Of a stretch of 64,000 bases of DNA, positions 21,115 through 32,817 are shown in pieces. The notes under the pieces are model-generated. The model saw only the letters and a list, made by a program, of their open reading frames with translations. It ran no database searches and was not told where the DNA came from. Every line of letters begins with the position of its first letter. The stretch's first letter is position 1. Source of the stretch: Sipunculus nudus. Its lineage: Eukaryota > Annelida > Sipuncula > Golfingiida > Sipunculidae. The translations under genes and the position numbers were made by a program. The stretch lies in the NCBI GenBank assembly GCA_026874595.1, contig CM049320.1, forward strand, positions 546,001 through 610,000, given 5' to 3'.

Positions 21115-21664
21115 CAGAGATGAGATTCAGATATCCAGGCGGATTTTAAATTTGCCTAGACGAGATTGCGATTGTGATCTCAGCTAGACAGATTTTAAAC
21201 TCGCCTAGACGAGATCACAATTGCCATCTCGCCTAGGCGAGATTAAAATCCATCATGGAGCAGGCCAGGATTTTAATCTCGCCTACGCGAGTTTAAAATC
21301 TGTCTGGTGTCATCCAGGCAAGTTTAAAATCTGCCTGACATCACTTAGGCGAGTTTAAAATCTGCCTAGGCAAGATTAAAATAGTGATCTTATCTAATTT
21401 CCTAATAAGTTATGCATTGTAATTGACATATGAAAGATGTTTTCAGTCAGATTTTCAATATTTTAACACTGAATGGTTATTTATAGTTCACAAGTTATAT
21501 ATTTATTAATATTTACATATTTAGAGTTTGCGATTGTGATCTCGTCTAGGCGAGTTTAAAATCTGTCTAGCCGAGATTACAATCACAATCTTGCCTAGGC
21601 GAGATCACAATCGCAATCTCGTCTAGGCGAATTTAAATCCCCCTGGATTTCAATCTCGTCTCTG
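21115..21664. mobile_element. hAT-like inverted-repeat element (550 bp)
   Basis: The left end CAGAGATGAGATTCAG...ATCCAGGCGG is matched by the reverse complement of the right end (CAGAGACGAGATTGA...ATCCAGGGGG), giving imperfect terminal inverted repeats of about 40 bp. The flanks ATATATAT (21,107-21,114) and ACATATAC (21,665-21,672) agree at 6 of 8 positions, fitting an aged 8-bp hAT duplication. The interior is a set of palindromic GCGAGTTTAAAATCTGCCTA and CGAGATCACAATCGCAATCT repeats that could fold extensively. It encodes no transposase, so it is non-autonomous. Confidence 0.6.
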
Positions 21665-21990
21665 ACATATACACAAACAAATTGTAAATCCTACGTATGA
21701 ACCATACATAGCGTTTTTTTTTATATACATCTGACATGGACATACCTATGATTTACAGGAAGTCTGTTATCTGAATGAGTCAGGATCGCACACTTATTAA
21801 GACAATTTATAAAGCCTGGCTATATATTCATCTATTCTTTTATTAAACAACCAACTAGCTAAATCTGAAAGTAAACGCATGTAGTGATCTGTGTTATTTC
21901 ATTATCACTGAAGCAACCTTTGGTAAATATAGATCAGTTGACAGCCATTTAAAGCGAGAGGTCAAGGGACAAACACAGCCTCTTATTCAG

Positions 21991-22097
21991 GCCAGAAAAA
22001 GTGTCGTACTCGTCATGGTGACATGGCTGTTTACCCTTCAAGCCGGCGGTACACTGTGCCAATCTGGCAGTTATTTACATAATCCTGGTGTTTCGAG
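21991..22097 (+). CDS. Candidate plus-strand exon
   Basis: A strong acceptor (CAGCCTCTTATTCAG) and a donor TTTCGAG|GTGACT bound 107 nt. In phase 0 it reads 35 codons and two bases, beginning ARKSVVLVMVTWLFTLQAGG, a hydrophobic stretch that could be a membrane or signal segment. A second frame (two bases, then QKKCRTRHGDMAVYPSSRRY) is open for 29 codons. The DNA has more CpG than its surroundings. Neither frame links clearly to a neighbouring exon, so both the gene and the frame are unproven. Confidence 0.33.
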
Positions 22098-22939
22098 GTG
22101 ACTACAAACCAGCTTAGGCCATGGCATAAAATTTATTCAGGATTTATATCTTCATAGATACATTTTATCCATGAAAGTTACAAGAAAAAATTCACCTGAT
22201 TAATTGCAATACACAATTGATACACTGACAGTGTTTCTCTCAGTTTTGGACTAGTGTCTATTTTCTTCGGTGTTGGAGGGGGTGATTGCTTCTTCATATG
22301 CATGTTTAGGAAATTTCATAACTCTCTCTCTCTCTCTCTGGGGGATTTTCCCCCTTGTAAACAGCGTAAAATTAAGAGTTGTAGAAACCCTGTGAAAAAG
22401 CTGAAAGCAAAGTTCAAAAGCACTTTGTACTTGTTTATGTATTTGCATTTGATACTTGTTATGACATTTGCATTAGATAATGCAACATTCCTTTTGCCAA
22501 TGTATTTGAGTTATTTGAAACATTTTCAGTTCCATTTAAACCAGATGCCTGCACTGGTGTTGCTCAGACATACATCATTACATATTAAGATCAAATATGT
22601 TATCCTTGTAATATGATCAGTGAATACTTCGCAAATACACTGTTAAAACAAAAAGCCTTAACAACACTGATTTATGGACATATAAACTGCATTTACATAA
22701 TGAGTTCTATTGAATTTCTATCTAACATATGAAATTTTCTGACCAGGCCCCTATTACCCCTAATCTTAACCAAGACGGCCAACCCCAGTTTCACAGTTTC
22801 AGTGACAGCCCTGTATGAGGCTATGTTTGAGAATTAGATCTGTGCTTCCTCTAAAATTGATACATAAAACATAAAATCTTTCCTTCCTTTGTCATGATCA
22901 AATATCATCAAGGTAATGCCACCTGAACAAGGTAATGCT

Positions 22940-23792
22940 AACACATTTGAGCCACACTTATCTACCCAAAGACAATAGGGCCACACTTACCTACCCAAAG
23001 ACAAGAGAGCCAAACTCATCTACCCAAAGACAAGAGAGCCAAACTCATCTATCCAAAGACAAGAGAGCCACACTTATCTACCTAAAGACAATAGGGCCAC
23101 ACTTACCTACCCAAAGACAAAAGGGCCACACTTATCTACCCAAAGACAATATGGCCTAACTCATCAACCCAAAGACAAGAGAGCCAAACTCATCTACCCA
23201 AAGACAAGAGAGCCAAACTCATCTATCCAAAGACAAGAGAGCCAAACTCATCTACCCAAAGACTAGAGAGCCAAACTCATCTATCCAAAGACAAGAGAGC
23301 CAAACTCATCTACCCCAAGCCAAGAGAGCCAAACCCATCTATCCAAACACAAAAGAGCCAAACTCATCAATCCAAAGACAAGAGAGCCAAACTCATCTAT
23401 CCAAGGACAAGAGAGCCAAACTCATCTATCCAAAGATAAGAGAGTCATACTTGCATACCCAAAGACAAAAGGGCCACACTTACCTACCCAAGGACAACAG
23501 AGCCAAACTCATCTATCCAAAGACAAGACAGCCAAACTCATCTACCCAAAGAAAAGAGACCAAACTCATCTACCCAAAGACAAGAGAGCCAAACTCATCT
23601 ACCCGAAAAAAATTAGCAAAACTCATCTATCCAAAGACAAGAGAGCTAAACTCATCTATCCAAAGACAAGAGAGCCAAACTCATCTACCCAAAGACAAGA
23701 GAGCCAAACTAATCTATCCAAAGACAAGAGAGCAAAACTCATCTACCCCAAGACAAATGAGCAAAACTCATCTATCCAAAGACAAGAGAGAA
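22940..23792 (+). repeat. 29-bp satellite, left block
   Basis: About 29 units of CCAAAGACAAGAGAGCCAAA then CTCATCTAC. Variants include ATAGGGCCACACTTACCTAC near the left edge and GCAAAACTCATCTACCCCAAG toward the right edge, which is the form found in the right block. ORFs of 74-120 residues (QRQESQTHLPKDK) come from three-unit periodicity. Confidence 0.9.
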
Positions 23793-24887
23793 CAAGTGAC
23801 CCGTGGGTCATGATGCTCAGCCGACTGACATGTTGACAATATGTCCTTGCACAGACAACTAATTAAATTAATGTAGGTGGCATTATTGTTCATGCATATT
23901 AGCTTAAGTTTATCAAGACCCGTAAGCACAACAAATCTGATGACAAACCAACCTGCCTTTCATGGAATCTGGCAATTTGCGTGTATTTTGCATTATTTCT
24001 AGGGTGCTCAAACATACCCCAAAACTCTGAGAATATAGTTCACTGTGACCTGATTTCAGGGGAGAACTTTTATGGAACTCTCAGGATGTCAAGTTAGAAG
24101 ATTCTAGGCCCAAAGGTTATGATTTGTGCCCTACTTTGGTATCAAATTTTCAATTATTCTGAGGGGTGCTTATAAGCCCCATAGCTCAGAAAATATGGGT
24201 AACAGAGACCTAAATACACGTTTCGAAGGAGATTTTCATAGACCTCCCTGGATTTTAGGTTAAGATTCCAGGTCCAATGTTTATGATTTTTGCCCTGCTT
24301 TGGTATCAAATTCTTAATTATGATGGGGGGTGCTCATAAGCCCAATAGCTCAGAGAATATGGGTAACAGAGACCTAATTCCAGGTTTCCAAGGAGATTTT
24401 TCATGGACCCCTCTGGATGTAAAGTGAGAAGATTCCAGGTCCAGCGGTTACGATTTGTGCCCTGTTAACAGATCACTGCATTTTTTAAGATCTCAAAAAT
24501 AGAGAAACAAAAATTATTAAAAATTGAAAAATTCAGGTGGCGCCACCAGTCTGCAGAAACTGATGGTACTCTCCATGATCAATATCAATGCAAGTAATCA
24601 TGGTGATCAATGCATTAGTTGTTCAGATACTTGAGTTTTTGTATCAAAATTTTCATTATTCCGGGGGGTACTTCAGAGCCCCGTAGCTTGAAGAATATGG
24701 GTAACAGAGACCTAATTCCCGGTTTCCAAGGAGATTTTTCATGGACCTCTTTGGATGTAAAGTAAGAAGATTCGAGGTTCAGCGGTTACAATTTGTGTCT
24801 TGTTAACGGCCAGACAGCCGGGACAGCCGGATGGCCGACGGACAAAGAATGATGCTATAGCTCAGATGACTTAGTCAGCTGAGCTAA
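23793..24887 (+). mobile_element. Complete family A element inserted in the 29-bp satellite
   Basis: It starts CAAGTGACCCGTGGGTCATG with GCTCAGCCGA and ends TCAGCTGAGCTAA. Removing it restores GAGAGAAAAACTCATC, the same length as the satellite sequence GAGAGCAAAACTCATC with one base difference, so there is no target duplication or loss. The interior holds three diverged ~300-bp core units (CATAAGCCCCATAGCTCAGA, TTCCAGGTTTCCAAGGAGAT, TTACGATTTGTGCCCTG), one GGTGGCGCCACC palindrome (24,536) and a GCCAGACAGCCGGACAGCCG-type stretch before the tail. No coding sequence. Confidence 0.85.
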
Positions 24888-25625
24888 AAACTCATCTACC
24901 CTAAGACAAGTGAGCAAAACTCATCTACCCCAAGACAAGAGAGCAAAACTCATCTACCCCATGACAAGAGAGCAAAACTTAATTACCCCAAGAAAAGAGA
25001 ACAAAACTCATCTACCCCAACACAAGAGAGCAAAACTCATCTACCCCAAGACAAGAGAGCAAAACTCATCTACTCTAAGACAAGAGAGCAAAACTCATCT
25101 ACCCCAAGACAAGAAAGCAAAACTCATCTACCCATAGACAAGTGAGCAAAACTCAACTACCCTAAGAGAAGAGAGCAAAACTTATCTACCCCTCGACAGG
25201 AGAGCAAAACTCATCTACCCCAAGACAAGAGAGCAAAACTTATCTACCCCAAGACAAAAGAGCAAAACTCATCTACCCCAACATAAGAGAGCAAAACTCA
25301 TCTACCCCAAGACAAGAGAGCAGAACTCATCTACTCTAAGACAAGAGAGCAAAACTCATCTACCCCAAGACAAGAGAGCAAAACTTATCTACCCCAAGAC
25401 AAAATAGCAAAACTCATCTACCCCAACACAAGAGAGCAAACCTCATCTAACCCAAGACAGGAGGGCAAAACTCATCTACCCCAAGACAGGAGAGCAAAAC
25501 TCATCTACCCATAGACAAGTGAGCAAAACTTAACTAACCTAAGAGAAGAGAGCAAAACTTATCTACCCCAAGACATGAGAGCAAAACTCATCTACCCCAA
25601 GACAAGAGAGCTAATCTCATCTATT
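24888..25625 (+). repeat. 29-bp satellite, right block
   Basis: About 25 units of the CCCCAAGACAAGAGAGCAAA ACTCATCTA form, continuing the left block across the inserted element. A longer-range pattern is visible: the run around 24,960-25,140 is largely repeated at 25,200-25,380 and 25,380-25,560. Confidence 0.9.
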
Positions 25626-25759
25626 TTACCACTTCATTGTGGTATTATCTCATTTTCTACTAAGGTTATTGCTAGACCTGATTTGAGACTTCACTTTGAG
25701 AAGTCATGTAACTCATGAGAAGGGTAAGTTGTGAATGATCACTTGTTAACTACATTCCA

Positions 25760-26208
25760 GACACTAGAATACAAGTAGTCAACAAACGACTATTTGTATC
25801 TGCCAAAATCAGAGTGTGACGGGTGAAATTGGGCATGGACTGAGTGGCAAGGGGTAATAGAGTGAGATTTGTTGCATATTAGCATGGGTGTCTTCCATGT
25901 AAACATGATTGTAGGTAGCACCACCTGATATTTGAAAGAGAAAGCTATTAAAGACGTATACATATGTACATTTTCAGGCGGATAAGTCATATGGGTAAAA
26001 TTTACCCTAGGCAGATGAAAAGATGGACACCATGCATAAATTTGTTGTAAGTTGGGCCACCAAATTTGTATAAGCTGTAGAGCCAAGTAAGATCTTTACT
26101 TATGCAAGAAATTTCACGCTAATACATCAAACCAGTTCTGAGATATTAGTATGGATGTCTGCAGCTGAAATGTGTACGTAAGTGGCACCACCTGTCATAA
26201 AATCAAGA
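25760..26208 (+). mobile_element. Family D fragment, left part of the split host repeat
   Basis: It shares with the 9.9 kb element the stretch GACGGGTGAA-TTGGGCATGGA, TGGCAAGGGG-AATAGAG and TTGTTGCATATTAGCATGG, then two 279-type half units with GGTAGCACCACCTG and GTGGCACCACCTGTCATAAA. It stops at ATAAAATCAAGA (26,208), where a family A element is inserted. The unit resumes at 28,617. Confidence 0.7.
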
Positions 26209-27539
26209 CAAGTGACCCATGGGTCATGACGCTCAGCTGCCAAGCATGACCTGTGACATCATGGGCTGGGATTCACAACATCTAGTCAAATTTTGAAGAA
26301 CCAATTTGCCAATTTGTTGAAATTTTCTACGACAACAGAAATATATATCACCTATGTCTGGTTAAAACACAGTGAATTGATCGTCTGAGGAAAAATGTAT
26401 GATTGTTAAGCTATCAGGAACTATTCCCATAGCTTTCTTGATACCAGTCAGTCTCAAAAGGAACACCACAAAGGGCAAATATAAGATCAAAATATGTAGC
26501 AAAAATCAAGGAAATCCATGCAAGAATTATTGAGAAATGGGTGCTTCTGTGTGAATTTTTTTTCAATACAAGCCAACTGTACTGCACTTTTATAAATGAT
26601 GGTAATATTTATTAAGAAATATTTAACCCAATCCTTTGCAAGATTATATTAATATATGTCCGACTGCATTCACTTAAACAGTTCTTGAGATAATATGATC
26701 TAAAGGAATTTAAAGATGGTTGCCTGGTGGCAATTTTGAACTTCTGACAGGTCTGAAATCAGACAACAAACATTCTCTAAATCGGACCAAACATTGAAGA
26801 AAAATCAATGAAACTGCACTGAAAAAAGGATTTCTAAGGTGGCTAACTGGCAGACATAATGGATTTCTAACAGGTCTTATATTTGATATCACACATCCTC
26901 TAATAAGAGTTCAAACTTGGGGCAAATTCTCCAAAGGATGTGACAGTAATGAATGTCCAAAACAATTCAAAACGCATGTTCAGGCCCTCATATCAGATTT
27001 ATAGATATGCAAATGTAAAAAGTGTAAGTCCAATATTTTTTATTATCACTCTGCTTTTCAATGGGGTAGGTAAACTGCAAAACCTGAAAGAAAAGAAATG
27101 TAGAAAGCATGACTAAGAGTCTTGTAATAAAAAAAAGCCATCCTAAATCCAGTATACATCTACATATTATGAGAACAAACACTTACTTTTATATGTGGTG
27201 ATTTATATAAAAATAATCAGATATCTAGGAAACTATGTTTATTGCTATGATTCCATAAAATAAAAAAACTGCGAAATGTTCCCATCATATTATAAATCAG
27301 TAGCTAAACCTTAATACTATACTCTCATAGTCTTAATGCCTGGCTGAAGCATTCGGACAACAGTGTTTTTGTTATGCAGTAACGAGGTACTTATCACTCA
27401 GCCCTATCACTTAATAGGCTGATACAAAAGGAAGTCATATGTCACCGGTGTCACTCACAATTACAGCTGTACCAGCTGGAGTGTAATGGTTATATATAAA
27501 AGAAAAATAGAGACGGTCTACAAAATTTGTAATTGTTAA

Positions 27540-28380
27540 CATCCCTGACCTATGACCTTGGCCTTTTGCCCACATATCAACTGGATCCTTTTTAAATGAT
27601 GGGTAACTACTAACCACTTAAATGGTGTAATTACTTGGCAACTAATGAGTGCATAACTTTGAACTGCAACCTTAAACCTCCAGACCAGCTGACCCCAAAA
27701 TCAATAAGTTATTTCTTCAAGCAAAAAGACCCATAAATATGAAGTTTGAGTCAAATTGAGTGATGCATAGATGTGGCGTGTGTGAAAGACTTAAGGTTTG
27801 GGTTGAAGAGTTTCACTTGAAATATGTTCACAAGCATTTAGAACAATTTAATATTGTGACCTTGACCTTTGACCTACTGAACTCGACATCCTATTGGTAG
27901 GTAAGCCATATATGACAGATGGATGGTATAGATTGAAAAGTTTGCCTGAAAATTACTCCACGCAAGAAGTGGGTGCTGTGAACTTGACCTTTGACCTCCA
28001 AATCAACAGGCCTTTTCCCCTGTTGACAGAGAAGTGATATCAGTGCTGGAAAATTAGGAATGAAATGTCTAGCTTGAAATGTGTCCACAACCTTTTTTAA
28101 AGAAGTGGATCCTGTGACCCTGACCTATGACCTTGTGACCTCAAAATTATAGGATTCTTCTCCCACTTGGTAGGTGAGCTATGTGTGAAAGATCAAAGAA
28201 TTAGGATGAAAGGTTTGCCTTAAAATATTTCCACAGGCTTTTCAAAGAAGTGGCTCCTGTGACCTTGACCTTTGACCTTTTGATCTCAAAATAATTATGG
28301 TTCTTTCCCTGTTGGCAGGTGAGCTGTATGTTAAAGATGGAAGGTTTGGGGTGAAAATTTTGGCTAAAAGAATTATTTCT
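27540..28380 (+). repeat. ~130-bp repeats carrying AGGTCA half-sites
   Basis: Five to six diverged units contain TGTGACCTTGACCTTTGACC, a spacing phrase (CC-GTTGG-AGGTGAGC), and AAAGAT-GAAGGTTTG. TGACCTTGACCTTTGACCT is exact at 27,857-27,875 and 28,260-28,278, and TGACCTTTGACCT (a DR1) is at 27,985-27,997. Units are spaced about 127-141 bp apart. The array belongs to the core of the enclosing family A element. Confidence 0.7.
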
Positions 28381-28416
28381 AGGGGGTGCGAACACACCCT
28401 GTAACTTTGAGAATGT

Positions 28417-28431
28417 AGGTCACAGTGACCT
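28417..28431. promoter_or_regulatory. Perfect vitellogenin-type estrogen response element
   Basis: AGGTCACAGTGACCT is the classical palindromic ERE with spacer CAG. It lies at the same place in the core unit as the four EREs at 4.0-4.5 kb, so it is inherited with the repeat. Activity is not shown. Confidence 0.5.
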
Positions 28432-28616
28432 AATTTCAAGTTTGCAAGGAGATCTTTTTAGAACCTCTAAGACTGCATAGGGTTCATAACCCTGGCCCCT
28501 ACAGTGACAATTTGTGCCCTGCTAAAGGCAGCCAGATGACCGGATGGACAGACGGAAGGACGATGGACAAAGACCCATCGCTATGGCCCAGCATGACTGA
28601 ATGTCAGCTGAGCTAA

Positions 28617-28830
28617 AAACTATCCATCATGCATAAACATGCAAAATTTCAGGTGGATAAGTCCAACTACTGCAGAGTTATGAGTGATTTTAACACAAGG
28701 CAGATGAACAGATGGATGCTGTGCAAAAATTGGTGCAGGTGGCGCCACCATTTTTTGTGTATGTTATAAAGCTATCCAAGAGCTACGTTCATGCAAAATT
28801 TCAGCCAGATTGGCCAAATGAGTCTGAAGA
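28617..28830 (+). mobile_element. Family D fragment, right part of the split host repeat
   Basis: The 279-type unit resumes with AAACTATCCATCATGCATAA, then GCAAAATTTCAGGTGGATAAG, CAGATGAACAGATGGATGC and an exact GGTGGCGCCACC (28,738-28,749). Similarity fades after about 28,830. Confidence 0.7.
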
Positions 28831-31800
28831 TATGTGGGTTAACGTGTCAAAACAGACACACAGATGGACGCACTGCAGAGGAAAGGTCAGAGGTCAAACC
28901 AAAATATTTTTGCAGCAGTTCACATGTAACCTGATCATGGTGTAAAGTTTCAGAAAAATATGACCAGTGGTCTCACAGTTCCATTCTGAATAGGAACGCC
29001 GCTGCGGCATAACTCGGTCAAAAACATAGTTACTGCAAAACTTTGTTTTGGCAGAAACAATGATAATCAATTTGGAACACAAAACGAACACCGAGTGGCA
29101 GTCTTAGCTTGTCTTTTCCCCTTTATAATTTGGAATAAAAAATCTGAATAGAACTTAGAATAAAGATATTTCAACTTTCATGTTTAAAGCTTAAAGAAAT
29201 TTGGAATACAGGAAAGTGATAATAGTCACAGCAGTAACTGGAAATACCTTCTTAGGCAGGTTTAACATCCATATTTTAATAATATCTTGGGTTACATGAC
29301 AGAATGTTTAAATGGGATAACTTTAGTTGAATACATACATATGTTTCACTGCGATGATAAAAATAATATTATGATGACACAAGTTTAGCTGTATTAAATT
29401 ACAATTTGGATGTGGTTCACTCAGAGGCTGTGTTACATTTTTAGATGTGACACATTACATCATATTTTAGGATGTGACACATTGCTGGTACCATGGTTTA
29501 AGCTTAGTACATGGCATCCTCAGAGATTACATGGTAACCTATCAAAACTTGATGGTTACTATGGCAGTGTTTCCTACTCAGGCACCAGGGACCAAAATTA
29601 TGTAAATAAGGAAAGGCCCTGAAGGACTGTTAAATGATTTTGCTGTGTGCAAGTCAGTTCATCATCAACTTCATACATGTACATGTAATGAACAAGTAGA
29701 TATATCAATGTAATTATAAACTGCAACTAGTTTGGAATAAATTATATATAAAGCCCAAACAGTGGCTGAAAACAATAAAATGTGGAATGTGGCAATCAAA
29801 CACGGCTGACACAGCAGTTGTTCACAATGTGGTCAGTGATGTGAATAAAAAAAAAAATACAGCGGACAGCATGCAGTTCTCAGTACACAGGTGTTATTGA
29901 AGCAGACTTTATGAGGTTCAATGATCAATAAATGTACTACATTAAAAATGACAGTGAGGTCAGGAAACAAAGACAACATGTACATGATAAACTAGCGACA
30001 GCTTGTCACCCCAAACGTCGATTTTAGATGAACTGAAGACGATGGGGTGACAGTACAAGCTATTGGGTTCGCATCAATTCTAGTATGTGCAGATGTGCAC
30101 GCCATTTCTGACACTACTTTTTTATTTTCATCCACTTCTCGAACTGTCATTTTCCTGAGTTAAGACAAAAAGTGACGTTATTCTGTTGGGGAAAATAATA
30201 ATTATTACATCCACGGTTGACTTACGTGTAAACGTGCAGCAGTTTTTAATTCCGAGGCTGGTTTTACTCGAAAAACTCGTCTCCACATCTGTCAGCGGGA
30301 GAATCATAACTTCCGGTAGGGGATTTCCAAACGGCTATGTGTAAAACTCGGAAGTCCGAAGTCGGAAGCAAGGACTTTTTTTAAAGCAATGATCGAAGCA
30401 TAATTAAAATGCTACTACATCAATGGAAAGTACCTTTTTATTTTTATTGATAGAATAAGGTCTTTTTTATCATCATGTAAAATAATCAAAGTTATCCACC
30501 CGAAGTTAATGACTATTTTTTGCTCGGAAATGCCCGGTTATGGTCCAAATGTGTAAAACTCGGAAGCCAGTAATGGCAAATGCACTGGTCATCATATCGT
30601 CAGCAAACGTGTCAAGCATTTTCAATTTCTTCAGTATCATGTATTTTTCATAAATTCTATCTGTTTTGTAACATTCATGATGCTGTTTTTTTAATAATAT
30701 ATTATATTGATATTTTATTTCATTTTATAAAACAAGATTATTTTAACTCATCAATATTTTACGCTGTTACCGCATTTTATGTTGATGGAAACATGAAAAA
30801 AATAAAGGTTTTGATAATATTTTATACATGTGCCCCTATAAAAATCACCCTGATAATATCATAGAGACTTAAACAGAAAATTTGACAGAACCAAAAAACC
30901 GTCCAGTTAATGTTTTTACAAGTTGTTTCGAACAAAATATTTTATTTTTAATGTATAAATTGAAAAACATTTTCCTCTTCCATTGACCAAAAAAAAAATT
31001 CATCAGTATTATGAATCTCTTAGACTCTTATCTATTATGTAATACTTTTTATGCCAAATTATATTTTACATTTCATGGTCCGGTTGCATTTATATATATA
31101 TTATATAAACAAAATTGTAATTTCTTATCGAGATCCTTGTAATCGTACAGTAATATGAAGTTGAAGGGTGCACATTCTGGTTATATGCCCTTATCATGCA
31201 ATCATTTGCAAACATACTTTAATATATTAATAAATATCCATATATTTGAAGTTGAAATGTGATGTTGAAACATCAGGAGTGAAATTAATATAATATAAAT
31301 ATCGAGATTGATAAAGTTTGAAAGAAAGAGTCAAAAACTTGAAAAAGAATTAATTTTAGTTTTAACAAAATATTTGCTTAAATTCGTAAATCGATCAGAT
31401 TATATAATAATACATGTATTAGTATGTTATATATTATCTGGACTTTTGTATCCCTTTTCTAAGATATAAATGTAACATTTTTTAAAAATATTGTTGAACT
31501 CTAACATATTGAAAGACATTTCGTTTTTGCATATGATACATGTATGTTTGTTCCAACGATGACCTTCTGGGATATATTGAATTTTCATATTTGTTCAACG
31601 TATGGAAAATATATTACTATATTTTATTTTGAATGACATCGTAATTTATAACTGTATTTTTAATGCCGTACAAGGGTTAATTATACAATATTAGAGGGCA
31701 CATAGAGGGCGCAAGCCCGTTCAGACGTAATATCTCTTAATTTTCATTTCTTTTCCAGATTACTTTTTTTATTCCCTAGCAATTTCATTATTATATTTAT

Positions 31801-31916
31801 TACTTTCCAATTCATAAATTGGTGATTTACTCCACTGAGAGAGCATACAAATATGTACTAGTATAATGAGATAGGAAGTATTTCCGTTATCACACTTTAC
31901 TCGATAATAACACCGA

Positions 31917-31958
<42 letters not shown>

Positions 31959-32817
31959 TTTACAAATAAAAAAATAAGAACTTATAGTTTTCCGATTATG
32001 TGTCATGTATTGCATCATACACTCATTATAAGCAGAATCATGCATAAGCAATTTTAATATATGCATGCAACTATAATTATAATGAAACTGCATTTTGGGC
32101 ACAGTGCGTCTCTGTGACTTCCGAGTTATACACATTGGATAACATCCAAGCACTTCTGACTGACTTCCGAGATGGCTTCCGAGCACAAAATCTTCCATAA
32201 CGTTCAGATTAAACAATGGATAACTATTATTCTTCACAGAATGATAAAAAAAGATCTTATTCTATCGGGGAAAAAACAAAACGGTATTGAAGCGTTAGCA
32301 TTTTGTATATGCTTTAAACTGCTTTCGTTGGTTTCCGGCTTCCGGCTTCCAAGTTTACATACACGACCGCGCCATGACACATTTAGTTTTGAATGAGAAG
32401 TACCGCTTAACGTGAATCGGTGCCACAGTGATGAAAGGAGGTAATAATTGTTATTATTTTTGTGTAACAACATTTTTCTTCGATATTTAGCACATATAAT
32501 ACGACTATATAAGCCTGTGATGCCAAATAATACCAGACAGCAAATATTTTGATCTGACCCTTAGAATGGGCGTTCTGTTGTGACTGCCATCATGACTCCA
32601 GGCCCTATCAGTTTTTTTTTTCCGAAGGCCTGAGTGTCATGTTGTCATGGCTAATGATAAACAAGGCTCTTATACCTATCCATCAACAAATTTCAAGGAA
32701 TTTTTAATGACTTTCAATATTCATTTTTTTTTTACAAATCTGAAGGACCTTATTTTAATGATATTATGATAAATCTGAAGCTTTGACTGAACCAAAGCAG
32801 GTGAACACAAGTAAAAA
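28831..32817. other. Unique AT-rich DNA, no supported gene
   Basis: About 4 kb with no recognised repeat family. Notable parts: a CpG-richer stretch 30,001-30,370, an inverted repeat pair at 30,537-30,566 / 32,118-32,147, and an (AT)n run at 31,919-31,954. A plus-strand ORF at 32,172-32,396 begins MASEHKIFHNVQIKQW at an ATG in good context and is followed by GGAG|GTAATA, but it has no other support. GTTACC/CATGGTAACC words near 29,490-29,570 weakly recall X-boxes. Confidence 0.5.
30001..30370. promoter_or_regulatory. Possible promoter: 60-nt hairpin, CpGs and an ETS site
   Basis: A 60-nt inverted repeat (GCTTGTCACCCC...TGGGGTGACAGTACAAGC, 30,001-30,060) is followed by a CpG-enriched stretch with ACTTCCGG (30,309-30,316), the core ETS/GABP motif common in animal promoters, and repeated CGGAAG words at 30,349-30,370. 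No adjacent exon could be fixed on either strand. Confidence 0.3.

Larger units (their letters stand above)
26209..28616 (+). mobile_element. Complete family A element (2.4 kb) inserted in a 279-type repeat
   Basis: It starts CAAGTGACCCATGGGTCATG with GCTCAGCTG and ends TGTCAGCTGAGCTAA. Taking it out leaves ATCAAGAAAACTATCC, exactly the same length as the intact repeat ATCGAGAAAGCTGTCC at 11,155 and elsewhere. The interior has a 26.3-27.5 kb segment without recognised similarity, the ~130-bp AGGTCA-rich array (27.5-28.4 kb) and one ~157-bp core unit with a perfect ERE palindrome, then GACGGAAGGACGATGGAC before the tail. A minus-strand segment at 26,988-27,086 follows a very strong acceptor (CTTTTCTTTCAG) and is open for 31 codons, but lying inside the element it is not called as a gene. 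Confidence 0.8.

Noticed and set aside
22254-22616. 120-residue plus-strand ORF
   Set aside because: It starts at GTG, not ATG, runs through a (TC)n stretch, and has no splice or homology support that I can see.
22935-25137. Plus-strand ORFs of 74-120 residues rich in QRQESQTHLPKDKRAKLIYP
   Set aside because: Products of the 29-bp satellite: three units make 29 codons, and stops are rare in the unit.
26988-27086. Minus-strand exon candidate after a very strong acceptor (VLQFTYPIEKQSDNKKYWTY)
   Set aside because: It lies inside the 26,209-28,616 family A element, a second frame is also open, and no partner exon was found.
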